64,000 nt of DNA from Bipolaris cookei (lineage: Eukaryota > Ascomycota > Dothideomycetes > Pleosporales > Pleosporaceae). Below, piece by piece: positions 23,029-32,390 of this stretch (position 1 is the stretch's first letter; each line of letters opens with the position of its first letter). The notes under the pieces were generated by a model. That model made no database searches and was not told the origin of the DNA. It worked only from the letters and a program-made list of their open reading frames with translations. The position numbers and the translations under genes are program-made. The stretch lies in contig NRSV01000040.1 in the NCBI GenBank assembly GCA_002286855.1, forward strand, positions 64,071 through 128,070, read 5' to 3'.

Positions 23029-24108
23029 ACATGTGTTACGAAGTTGTTTTGGAGATTGCATTTTCACGGCCAAAAAGTTGAATTATTTCTTGACACACAG
23101 CGTTAGCATATACCCCATATCCTAGAGTCAATAGTCGATTCTATAGTTTTGTAATATTACGATCAACAGACTGCCAAGAGTCCTCCACTACGAATATTTG
23201 TACTATTACCAGGCCAATGGCTACCTTCCCAAACGAATCGAAAATACGCTCTGTGTGCTATGCAACTAATTAACACCCGTCCAACTACAAAAGCTATTGC
23301 AAGGCTACAAAAAACAACCCTTCAACAATCTAAATGGCTAAGGAAAACTAAACAATTGCAGGCTATTACGAGCTCTATCCTATCTAAGAGATAGAAGAGA
23401 TCATCCCATAAGCTCAAACCATGGGATACCCTTAAATACAACATCTCCATTTCAAAAAAGACTAAAGTAGAAGATGCTGTCGCACACAAAGATTCTATCC
23501 AGTTAATAGAGAATAACTATTTTAAAAGATAAGATGGCAAATCAGCTACTGTTTCTGGCGGACACTGAGGCAAGTTTCAGATGCTGATTTGCCGCAAAAC
23601 CTCCCTATTATCCTTGGAGGCTGAGCAGCGTTTGCACTTGTCCGAATTACCAAATTAAGATTAGTAAAACCACTAGCACATTGGCAGGAATACAATCTTG
23701 ATTTTACCAGCTCGCTGTAAGCTTACGATCTTTGTACCCCGCCCCCCTCCCTGTGCGTCTGCAAAGGCAGTCCTTGTATGCCTATGCTACACTTATTAAA
23801 GTGCAAGTGGTTTTTCAATGTGTGAGCATGAACTTGGTTGCATACTTAAGACTAGTCGATGCCGTGTATCTTGTGTGTAGATCAGCACCTATTTTCTCTT
23901 CAATTTCACCTTTTTTTCTCAGTATCAGCTCCAATTTGCACCAGGAGGCAGAGAACTAGGAAACGTTCATTGTTCCAGCACGACCGCAGCAGAAAACCGC
24001 ATAGTGAGCCAACCGTTGGCGTATTCACTTGTTCGTTACTACATCGATTCTACTATTTTGTCATTCACTGCCTGTCACTACCGACAAACTCGCTTGTAAG
24101 TAATTGCC
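23029..24108. other. AT-rich intergenic stretch, possible decayed repeat
   Basis: No intact gene. Around 23285-23530 one plus frame reads for some 80 codons with only one internal stop and is Lys/Thr/Gln-rich, which could be a degraded transposon segment. A short ATCCCAT/ATGGGAT inverted repeat lies at about 23402-23427. I cannot assign it to a family. Confidence 0.35.
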
Positions 24109-24565
24109 ATGAGTAGTAGTCGCACAAGCATCTTCTCAACATCCACCTCGTCACATAACAACCCAGAGTACGAGACTGATAGCACCAGTGTGGGGAGCGA
24201 CATTGAGAATGAGTCGAAATCTCGATCAGATCTGCTTGGTGATGATGAAATATCTGAAAATGAAGCTTACCGTCCAACAGAGTTTTATCGAGTGCACGCA
24301 AAAGAGGTTGGCAACATAAGGATTACCAACATGTATGTAGAGAGCACGACCGTGCAACTCAAGGGCGTTGAGTTGCAATGGCGGCAGTAAGTCTTCTCTC
24401 AACTTCTTTGCCCTTTACTCCTTTCTATTAGTCCCCACTTGCAGATTTTACCAAGCCAAATCTCTTAAAGATACTGTAAAGGCTGATTGGTGCAGTGGTC
24501 AAGCGCCTGGCCTGTTGCAATTGCACACAGATTTTTTGCCCCAGTTGCATGCAACGTCGGTTTGA
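24109..24565 (+). CDS. Hypothetical protein, truncated; N-terminus like DUF3435-type proteins
   Basis: Two exons (24109-24386, 24445-24565) with a consensus GTAAGT intron encode 132 aa. The Ser/acidic N-terminus leads into ENEAYRPTEFYRVHAKEVG and YVESTTVQLKGVELQWRQF. From memory this resembles the segment that precedes the recombinase-like region in fungal DUF3435/FlbC-like proteins, but I cannot run a search. The frame then enters a tRNA-like sequence at about 24481, and its last 28 or so residues come from that. The gene therefore looks cut short by a retroposon-like insertion. It may be a pseudogene. Confidence 0.45.
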
Positions 24566-24577
24566 ACTCGGCAGCAG
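24481..24577 (+). repeat. tRNA-like sequence, possible head of a SINE
   Basis: Contains a full match to the pol III A box (TGGTGCAGTGG, 24488-24498) and a near match to the B box (GGTTTGAACTC, 24559-24569). Partly complementary ends (GGCTGAT / AGCAGTC) lie where an acceptor stem would be. The region between the boxes is longer than in ordinary tRNAs and I could not fold a clean anticodon arm. A CCCCTTCTTCGGGG hairpin and a further GTTCGAACC motif follow up to about 24680. Confidence 0.4.
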
Positions 24578-25229
24578 TCAACCCCTTCTTCGGGGGACCA
24601 GTCGTTAGTCGAGGGGAATTTTAGTCACTCCCCTAGTAAGAATCATAACTCCGATGATTCGTCAGTTCGAACCTGATAGGCTGTCGTATATTGCGCCCAC
24701 CCCGCAATAGACTAAGTAGTCACTCCTCACGGCTACTTACGGAAGAGACACTTGACAATATGGACAGCGAAATGCCCAACCCTCCAACGATAATATCGGA
24801 CCCGCGGCTACAGTATAGATAGGGCCTTCCGAACCCTGCATATGCGACAAGACGACAAGGACCAACATCAACTGCAATACCCGAACAACATGGTCATCAA
24901 CGACCAAAACGGCAGCACCGACGATTAGAGAAAGTATACCTGTTACGAAAGGCGAAGGAACCGAGCTCCACAATACACACGGACGAGAACAGGGGTGTTT
25001 ACAGCTAGTACCTAGCTGGTTTTGCCCTGTACAGATGCAAGAAGTGTTCATAGACCCGAAAGGGAACCAGGTAGCACTATAAATTGATTTTATTATTATT
25101 ATATAGATAGCTACGTAGCTTAGAAGCTTAGCTCTCTATCGAATACAACCTCCTGTATACCTCGCGATTGCTCCCCGGAGTCCAGCTCCTTACATTCTAG
25201 AGATATAAGAGAGATGTAAGATAGTAGAA
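24578..25229. other. Intergenic stretch with SINE-like tail and AT-rich DNA
   Basis: Holds the putative SINE body to about 24740, then a minus-strand frame (24737-25051, 104 aa) with one hydrophobic segment and no recognised homology. An AT-rich section with short palindromes (AGCTACGTAGCT near 25110) follows. Nothing here is supported as a gene. Confidence 0.35.
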
Positions 25230-25772
25230 CTAGCATTGAGCTACAACATCTTTTCCAGCTTTTGCAGCATCTGCAATTGAAGATTGTGCAGAGACAACTG
25301 CTGGGTCAGACCTAAGATGGAGTGTTAGTTCCTTAAGGCTTTAGTTTCGCATAAGATAAGAAACCTACACATCACCCCCTCCCAAAGCTGTAGTAGCAGC
25401 TGTGATTCCAGCGGCCGTCTCATTTCGACTAGCAGCTGGTGGAGCCTCTCCCGCAAGTATAGCTTTAGCAATCTCACCAATTCCACTAGTTGCCTGATCG
25501 ATGCCTGTCTTCGCGGCTGTAGCGACGGTTTGGTCCTTGATTTTGTCTAGACTGTCACTAGTGTCGGCTAGTGCAGACACAATTTGGAAGCGCGCTACAT
25601 TGCAGGCAATGATGTCTCCGCCAGACTGTCGGCGATGAATGCCTAGAATAATAGTTAGAATCGGTAAGAATACTGTAAGGTGTGGTGGATATAATCGAAT
25701 GGATCTTAACGTACTTGCAGCGGAAGAGCTTGCGACGAGGGTCATGATGATCATAGCTTTGATGGAGTACAT
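25230..25772 (-). CDS. Small secreted protein, candidate effector-like
   Basis: Three exons (25715-25772, 25369-25642, 25230-25311) encode 137 aa. The N-terminus has a classic signal peptide (MYSIKAMIIMTLVASSSAA) followed by IHRRQ, a Kex2-like dibasic site. The mature part is Ala/Thr/Asp-rich and probably helical (TSDSLDKIKDQTVATAAKTG; SAQSSIADAAKAGKDVV). It has just two cysteines, at about residue 33 (IIACNVA) and the final residue, which could form one disulfide. There is an N-glycosylation sequon (NET). The first intron follows the signal peptide. I recognise no family. It sits in AT-rich DNA, about 0.55 kb from a pogo element. Expression and function are unknown. Confidence 0.72.
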
Positions 25773-26326
25773 TTTGGCAGGAAATGCTGTAGTAAGAACT
25801 AGTTGAGTTTATGGTAGAAAGTATTGCTGGAAAGGTCGTTGGACACCAGGTCGAAGACAATTAAAATTCAAGTAAGGATCTGGATTCTTCTCGTAGCTAC
25901 TACATTATAATTTATAGATTTCAAGAGCACCATTCTAACAAGGCTCAATGCTGTGAAGATATCCATGCCCAAACATGGCTTCTGTTCTAGAGAGCTTGCG
26001 AACCAATAAGAGCTGCTATGCAACAACCTCGCATATCAGGTCTGAACAAGTGATACATGCAAGCTCGGAAAAGCGGACAATGTTGGCGTCCGAGGTATTG
26101 AATTATTCTGTAAGATTTCAGGTGCCAAGGTGCCTAAGGATGCGATTTGATATCTCAGGATCTGCGACAGGATTAGTGTTTAGAACTCGTGTAACAGAAC
26201 CGGTTGAAACAAGAACGTGTTACATCAGAGGTACCTTAGCAATGCCTGACATTACTCGGGCCCAACGGCTGTAGCAGAATTTCAATGAAATTGCCTGTGC
26301 TCCGCACGGGCCTATCACCTCAACGA
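25773..26326. other. Promoter flank of secreted-protein gene up to element A
   Basis: A 554-base stretch with no supported gene. A plus frame of 99 aa (25975-26274) has no recognisable domain. Confidence 0.4.
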
Positions 26327-26328
26327 TA

Positions 26329-26372
26329 CTGTCCGTGCGCACCCAATGCAACACTTCAGCCAATGCAACACC
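26329..26372 (+). repeat. Element A left terminal inverted repeat
   Basis: 44 bases matching the reverse complement of 28395-28437 with one substitution and a small change in the spacer between the two CCAATGCAACA copies. Confidence 0.92.
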
Positions 26373-26690
26373 CCACCAAAATGCGAGCCCACCAAAAAAT
26401 GAAGCTTTTGACCACCACCACAACGTTATTATCGCGGGATTTTTTGGTGGAGTACTCGTAAGATCGTATATTTGATATCTATCTACTGATATTTGCTGGG
26501 CAACCGCACACTGCGGCCGCGGGTGGTGATGCATCACCACCACCACTTTCAGCCTCCACAACACGACGCCGCTTTGATATTTTTGTATTCTGATTTCATG
26601 AAACTTTTCGTTTAGTAGTATTCTGCTTATCGTGAGCTTTTTGTGCGGTTGCAGCAGCGCGTTCTCGTGCCTTTTCAGCGCGCGCGGTAA

Positions 26691-28338
26691 CTAGTTGTGC
26701 AGCCCTCGCAGCTCGCTCCGCTGCTGCGCTATTCTCGACATTTGGCGAGCCTCCCGTGCCTCTGCTGTCATCATTTTTCTGTAGGCAGCTGCGGCAGCTC
26801 GCACCTCCCTCTGATGTTTTTTTGGAGTTTTTTTTTCATGTTCTTGTTGTTGTTCTATTGCCTCGTGGGCTCTGGCCTCCCTCACTGATCGTGGGCTCCA
26901 TATCACCGCAGTACTGTGATACTCTTCGTGCTGCTGTAGGTTGAGAAGCTTTCTGTCAGATTTTCGGCGTTTTTTGGTAGTAATACTACCCCGCAGTTCG
27001 TCGAGTTCATGGTGCAAAAGCTCGTTCTGGATCTGCAATGAATGGAGCGCCTGTTTAAGCTGTTTAGCTGCATTTTTTGATGTATCCGGCACCGCAGCGT
27101 TAAATAATTTTAACAGATCCCTCCAGGTATCTCCATCACCTGCCTCTCGAATTTCTGTATCTGTATCGGCTCGCAGTGGTGGTGTTTTGAAGCGTCTGAG
27201 TACGACGTCGGGATCGCGTGGATGGATCCCAGTGGCCCGAAAACTACTTAATATATTATCAGCTGTGAAAGCAGATGTATATGCCACCCAAAATAAGCGT
27301 AAGAAATCACTTTTCTGCATATTGATTAGGCCTTGATTGCTGTTGATCAGATTGATGAGCGCGGTACTGTACGCGGCTGCCAGAGGTGAGTACACGCCAA
27401 CGTCGAGTGGCTGGAGGCTGTGAGAGGCGTGAGGTGGAAATACTGCGAGTATTATTCGATTGCGATGGCAGTACTCGATGAACGACGGCGTCAGGTGACT
27501 ACCATGCCCATCAACGAGGAGCATCCTGTAGCCGCGTTTTGCTTTCTCCTTCGTGCAGCGATCGAACACCTGCTCAACCCAAGCCAGCGCGAGCTGATTG
27601 TTACTCCATCCCGATGGGCTAGTGCCGCAAAAAATCTGGTGTTTTCCCACCTCCAGGTCCCGCAGCCATTCATCGTGAAGACCATCTGCTCCCTCGTAGA
27701 TTATCGCGGGATCTACTGAGCTCCCATCAGCGCAAATACAGCCAATAATTGTTGTCCAATCCCTACTCCCATCTTGGAGGGATTGCCGCACTTTCTTTTG
27801 CTCCCAAAGCTCCTTTGAATAGATTCTTTTCGATGGTGAAATCCGGCCAAGTAAGAAGCCCTTCTCATCCATATTATAGATATTATGTGGCGCAATGTCA
27901 TACTGATCGAGCTTGGCAGTGAGGAGATCAAAATATGGTTGGTAGTTGGCTGGATTGTCAGCCAGACGACGGGCGCGGTCGATACTGGTGGATTTTTTGG
28001 TGAATATTTTATCGTGGTGACGGGTCAAAAACCGTGAAACCCAGCTATAGAGGGCTCCCATTCTGCAATAACCGCCACATAATTTTTTACTATAGCTCGA
28101 GAAGGTGATAAGCCGCGCGTAGTAAGTTTTTCTATATATTTTACTAGCTCAGATTCTTGTGGTGGAGTAAGTAGTTGGCGTTTTTTAGCAGCTGCAGCTC
28201 GCGACTGTGTTTTGTTTTGGTGCCGACGCGTTAATGTTGAAAGCTCAACACCAAATTTTTTGCAACCGCGCGGTATGGAAGTTGACTTTCTGGACCTTGT
28301 GAATCGATTGCCGCAATCGCTTTTGCAAGAGCTGTCAT
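26691..28338 (-). pseudogene. Fot1/pogo DD35D transposase with two -1 frame changes (element A)
   Basis: Reading starts at MTALAKAIAAID (ATG at 28338-28336), a typical Fot1 N-terminus. The frame moves by -1 at 28256-28261 (into FGVELSTLTRRHQNK) and again by -1 at 28083-28088 (into RMGALYSWVSRFLTRHH). It then stays open for more than 450 codons. The last frame carries all three catalytic Asp: IYNMDEKGFLLG, MLLVDGHGSHL and SHSLQPLDVG, the last two 35 residues apart. The C-terminus is Lys/Arg/Ala/Gln-rich with no zinc knuckle. Both frame changes fall on an identical A AAA AAT heptamer in the coding strand. The gene is either inactivated by homopolymer loss, affected by base-calling, or frameshifted in translation. 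Confidence 0.88.
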
Positions 28339-28394
28339 GGTGGTGGAGATATCACGTGTTGAAAATGATGGGTTGATATTATGGTGGGGCGGAT

Positions 28395-28437
28395 GGTGTT
28401 GCATTGGCTGACTGTTGCATTGGGTGAGCACGGACAG
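28395..28437 (-). repeat. Element A right terminal inverted repeat
   Basis: 43 bases, the partner of 26329-26372; the shared TA follows. Confidence 0.92.
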
Positions 28438-28439
28438 TA

Positions 28440-28504
28440 ACGTGGTTCACAAGCGAATGGCTCACCCAAGCGAATGGCTCACGCCCCACCAGCGCGATAA
28501 CTTC
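28440..28504 (+). repeat. Element B left terminal inverted repeat with 17-base duplication
   Basis: 65 bases. Compared with the right end, it has a tandem extra unit AAGCGAATGGCTCACCC. Confidence 0.92.
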
Positions 28505-28520
28505 GACACTACAACGCGTC

Positions 28521-29162
28521 ATGTCTCAACAACGTAACTATCTATCAACTTATCTTGAATCAGACCTTCAGCTTGCTCTTCTTGATATCCAATCACAAAG
28601 TGTTCAAAGTCAAAGACGTGCTGCCTATATCTATAACGTGCCTCAAAGAACTTTATCTCACCGACGCGCTGGAAAGCGCGCCCGACGCGACTGCGAAGCG
28701 AACTCAAAGCGTCTTAATAAGCTAGAAGAGGAAGCTATATTTAAGTGTATTCTTGAAGAGTCTGCGCGAGGATTTGCGCCTACAAAGACTGACGTTCGAG
28801 CAATGGCTGATAACCTATTGCATGAGCGCGCTGGCAACTTTGTTAAGCGAACTCCTGAGCTCCGTACGCGCTGGAGCCGTCCTTATGATCACCAGCGAGC
28901 TGCCTGCGAGGACCCAGTGGCTATCCAGCGCTGGTTCGATCTAGTCAAGGCGACAAAGCAGAAGTGGGGTATCGTAGACGATGATATGTACAACTTTGAT
29001 GAAACTGGCTTTATGATGGGCAAGATTTTATCACAGTTAGTTATCAAAGCCTCTGAAAGTCCTGGAAAAAAGAAGTGGATACAGCCAGGCAACCGTGAGT
29101 GGGCTACTGTGATCCAAGGCGTAGGCGGTTCGGGTCGCCGGCTACTCTTCAAGAGACTCTAG
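28521..29162 (+). CDS. Truncated pogo transposase, DNA-binding part only (element B)
   Basis: An intact 213-aa frame begins 17 bases inside the left terminal repeat. It has the HTH region (AAYIYNVPQRTLSHRRAGK; KLEEEAIFKCILEESARGFAPT), the second DNA-binding part (LLHERAGNFVKRTPELRTRWS) and the first catalytic Asp motif (YNFDETGFMMGK). After WIQPGNREWATVIQGV an internal deletion switches to unrelated GGSGRRLLFKRL and a stop. The remaining 3' end (29099-29407, another frame) holds the zinc knuckle CGCCKQTGHNARTC. A protein that can bind the terminal repeats but not cut would be expected to act as a repressor; that is inference. It may equally be untranscribed debris. Confidence 0.7.
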   Translation: MSQQRNYLSTYLESDLQLALLDIQSQSVQSQRRAAYIYNVPQRTLSHRRAGKRARRDCEANSKRLNKLEEEAIFKCILEESARGFAPTKTDVRAMADNLLHERAGNFVKRTPELRTRWSRPYDHQRAACEDPVAIQRWFDLVKATKQKWGIVDDDMYNFDETGFMMGKILSQLVIKASESPGKKKWIQPGNREWATVIQGVGGSGRRLLFKRL

Positions 29163-29461
29163 ACGAATCAAATAAGCGTAAGAGCCGCAAGCGGCGATAC
29201 GTACGGACAGAAGAGACTCTTAATGTAGGTGAGGTACAAGAAGTATTAGCTGAACAGGCGGGTAGCAGTCGTGGTGATGGTGAGAGTGCGTCGAAGAGGG
29301 TGCGAGGAGAGAGGCGGTGCGGGTGTTGCAAGCAGACTGGACATAACGCTCGTACCTGCGCAGTTGTAATAGATAGTGCAAATGATAGCGGCGATTCTGG
29401 CGATTAATTTAGTATATCGCAATAGCTTATTGACTGTGATAAAAGTGCGTGATAATGTGTT

Positions 29462-29509
29462 GAAGTTATCGCGCTGGTGGGGCGTGAGCCATTCGCTTGT
29501 GAACCACGT
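29462..29509 (-). repeat. Element B right terminal inverted repeat
   Basis: 48 bases, identical to the left end apart from the left end's extra 17-base unit. Confidence 0.92.
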
Positions 29510-29511
29510 TA

Positions 29512-29906
29512 GCTAGATAAAGGCTGAAGTACAATAGCCACACTTTACACTATAAACTCCTAAATTGTAAATAGCTACCCCAAAGAACGGCCCGTGGCCA
29601 AAATTCTTACATAGCCACAAGCTACATAAATTATAATGGAATAATAATGGCTACCTTCTTCGTCTCACGTGATGACGGTCGTCCTAAACGGATGATCTTC
29701 GGTGATCATCCGCAACGGCCGCGCTAATAGCTGCTGCCAGAGAATCACTCCACAAATAGTAGCGCGTCCCCTCTCCAGGCCACATCACCTAAGATGTATC
29801 GCCATCGGCCCTTCCCACGCGTCCCTCCGCAGATCGCTTTTCTTACATGTGGCTTGCCTTTTTCTTGAGCAACGCTTCCGCTCCTTAACTGCGTGATGCA
29901 CTAACC
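29512..29906. other. Upstream region of GH47 gene
   Basis: A 395-base intergenic interval. Contains the perfect 9-base-stem inverted repeat at 29689-29712 and a CACGTGATG motif near 29668. No gene was seen. Confidence 0.45.
29689..29712. repeat. Perfect short inverted repeat upstream of GH47 gene
   Basis: CGGATGATC, six-base spacer TTCGGT, then GATCATCCG. It could be a dimeric transcription-factor site or a hairpin, about 195 bases before the start codon. Confidence 0.8.
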
Positions 29907-31722
29907 ATGCCTCGCCTGCGCATTCGCCATGTCGCCATCTGCGTGGCTATTGTCGTGTGGATCTACTGCTACCTTCCTGGGAACCAACATTCAGGTATTG
30001 CACCGGGCGCCAATCACGATGCGACCATCAGCCTAGCGCGCTACATGAATGATGCATCTGGTATACCGCCCATTCGCGCAAAAGCGAGCAGTTTCGACTG
30101 GAGTTCTGTCAACTTTACATATCCACTGGAACGCAAACCAAATCTACCGGCCCCGTTCAGAAATCGACCTCGCATACAACATCCCGCCAGAGCCGAGTCG
30201 CAAGAGTCCAGACGACTCGAGGTTAAGAAAGTGTTTAAGAAGAGTTGGGCTAGCTACAAGAGCAAAGCATGGATGAAAGACGCGCTGAAGCCTATTAGTG
30301 GAGGGTATGTCGATCAATTCTCAGGCTGGGCTGCGACACTCGTGGATAGTCTTGACACGTTGTGGATGATGGGCATGCGTGACGAGTTCTACGAGGCTGT
30401 CAGGGCAGTTTCGACGATTGATTTTGGCACCTCCACGTCACCAACGGTAAACACTTTTGAGACATGCATTCGGTATGTTTTGGGCTTAAAGAATGCAACC
30501 AAGGGTCAAGCTGATGTTTTGTAGATATCTGGGTGGACTCCTAGCGGCATACGACTTGAGTGGGCACGAAGCGCTAAAGGCAAAAGCAATTGAGGTGGGC
30601 GACTTGCTGTATGCCGGATTCAACACCGAGCATGGCATACCGGTCGACTTTATTAACTTTGAAGAAGCAAAGAAGGGTGGAGGCTTGGTTGTAGAGAGCG
30701 AGGTGGTCAGCGCGAGTCCTGGCACAATCACTCTGGAGTTTAGCCGGCTCAGCCAAATCACCGGAGACGACAAGTACTATGCTGCAGTATCGCGTCTGAT
30801 GGACGTTTTCCACAAAGGCCAGAACTCCACCAAGCTACCTGGAATGTGGCCCATGAAGGTGTCTATGCGTACACAGGATGTGGTGTCTGGATATCAATTC
30901 ACCATTGGTGGAAATGCAGATTCGCTGTATGAATACCTGCCCAAGGCACACGCTTTGCTTGGTTCAGTCGATCCCAGCGCAGCCAAGTTTGAAACCATGT
31001 CGCGCGCTTTCTTGGACACGGCAATGAGCAACCTTTTCTTTGCGCCCATGATACCAGGCCAGGAAGAAATTCTCATTTCAGGCAATGTTGACGTCCTCGA
31101 AGACGGCCCGAGCCTCGACCCTGAAAGCGAACACCTTTCGTGTTTTATTGGTGGACTCTATGCTCTCGGTGGACGCCTGTTCAAAAACGATGAATATCTT
31201 GACCATGGAGTCAAGCTAGCTCGTGGGTGCGCTTACGTATACCAGGCCTTTCCATCTGGTATCATGCCAGAGAGATATAATATGGTCTTGTGTCCGGGTT
31301 TGGATCACCGCAAACGCTGTGCTTGGGATGAGAAGCGGTATACTGAAGCCGCAGCCGCACGACCACAATACAGACCCAACCTCCCTAAAGGCTTCACTAC
31401 TGCCAAGGATCCGCGTTACATCCTTCGCCCCGAAGCAATTGAATCTGTCTTTATACTCTGGCGCATCACAGGCGACCCTGTATGGCGAGAAACCGCATGG
31501 ACAATGTTCGAAGCAGTAGCCGCAGAAACAGATACGAAGCTCGCCAACGCGGCGATCATTGACGTTACGGTAAAGGGATCAGAAAAGGAGGATTATATGG
31601 AGAGTTTCTGGATGGCGGAAACGCTCAAGTATTTCTATTTGTGCTTTGCAGATACGGGGTTGATCAGCCTGGATGACTTTGTGCTCAACACTGAGGCACA
31701 TCCGTTCCGACTGTGGAGGTAA
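29907..31722 (+). CDS. Class I alpha-1,2-mannosidase, GH47
   Basis: Two exons (29907-30472, 30525-31722) encode 587 aa. The N-terminus is a type II membrane anchor (HVAICVAIVVWIYCYLP), so the protein acts in the ER/Golgi lumen trimming N-glycans. Conserved blocks are KSWASYKSKAWMKDALKPISG, GWAATLVDSLDTLWMMGM, SPTVNTFETCIRYLGGLLAAY, HLSCFIGGLYALGGRLF, YILRPEAIESVFILWRITGD and the terminal NTEAHPFRLW. The catalytic acidic residues of these blocks are present. Total length agrees with fungal Golgi-type members. The single intron splits the CIR|YLGG block at phase 2. No neighbouring glycosylation gene is linked in function. Confidence 0.95.
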
Positions 31723-32390
31723 GCTTGCTGTATGTTTGTAGAATATGCTGCATTTACTGGGGGTTTCTGTTAAAAATAAAAAAGGGCAAAAAATCTAACT
31801 TATGGAAATGGCAATACATGACGAAACACATTTACGACTGGCGATTCGCACCTTGCCAATTGAATCGCTAATGCTTCTGCAAAGCTGCAAAACAGCGATT
31901 GCACCTCGCTCGCATATCATCCGGCAATCAAGCATTGTGGCGCCACAAAAGCAAGCTTGATTGGGACGGTACCTTAACTGTTTCTAAAACCGGAACTGAT
32001 CCTGGCATTTTCGTACCTAGCGTTGAGAAACAACGTTTCTGCTTACTTCCTATTCATTGACGGCTTGGACGGCCCTGGACAGAACTGCTGACAAGCATAA
32101 GCATTGCTCTTTTACAGTTTGCCATTTCCTTCTCTGCTTCTTCTCCTTTTTCCTTTCCTTCTTTTGTATGTGGTAAGCGTCTTTCAGTCTCTCGTTAATC
32201 TAAGCAACACTCGTTTCTATCTGTGAAAGGAAGACCATCGGTCGAAAAAAAGTCTGCTCTTTACTACCATTTAATATCTACGCCGTGGACTGGGAATGAC
32301 AATAACAAAACGACAAGAATATACATATTCCATCTCCAAGTCAAGCCAAGCAGTCTAAGCACAAATACCTTGGTCCAATCAAAGAAAACA
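31723..32390. other. Intergenic region GH47 to GH17
   Basis: 668 bases. Pyrimidine-rich leader DNA (CTTCTCC/TTTCC tracts near 32130-32170) lies before the GH17 start. No gene or repeat end was recognised. Confidence 0.45.

Larger units (their letters stand above)
26329..28437 (-). mobile_element. Fot1/pogo-type DNA transposon (element A)
   Basis: A 2109-base element with terminal inverted repeats of about 44 bases that begin CTGTCCGTGC at both ends, flanked by TA (26327-26328 and 28438-28439). Each terminal repeat carries two copies of CCAATGCAACA, likely transposase-binding repeats. The minus strand encodes a nearly complete transposase. Decay is slight compared with element C. It abuts element B, the two sharing the single TA between them. 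Confidence 0.93.
28440..29509 (+). mobile_element. Internally deleted pogo-type transposon (element B)
   Basis: A 1070-base element with 48-65-base terminal inverted repeats beginning ACGTGGTTCAC. TA sits on each side (28438-28439, shared with element A, and 29510-29511). The left terminal repeat has an extra copy of AAGCGAATGGCTCAC. The interior keeps the 5' part of a transposase and its 3' zinc-knuckle end but lacks most of the DDD catalytic core. It is therefore a non-autonomous deletion derivative of a family related to element C. Confidence 0.92.
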
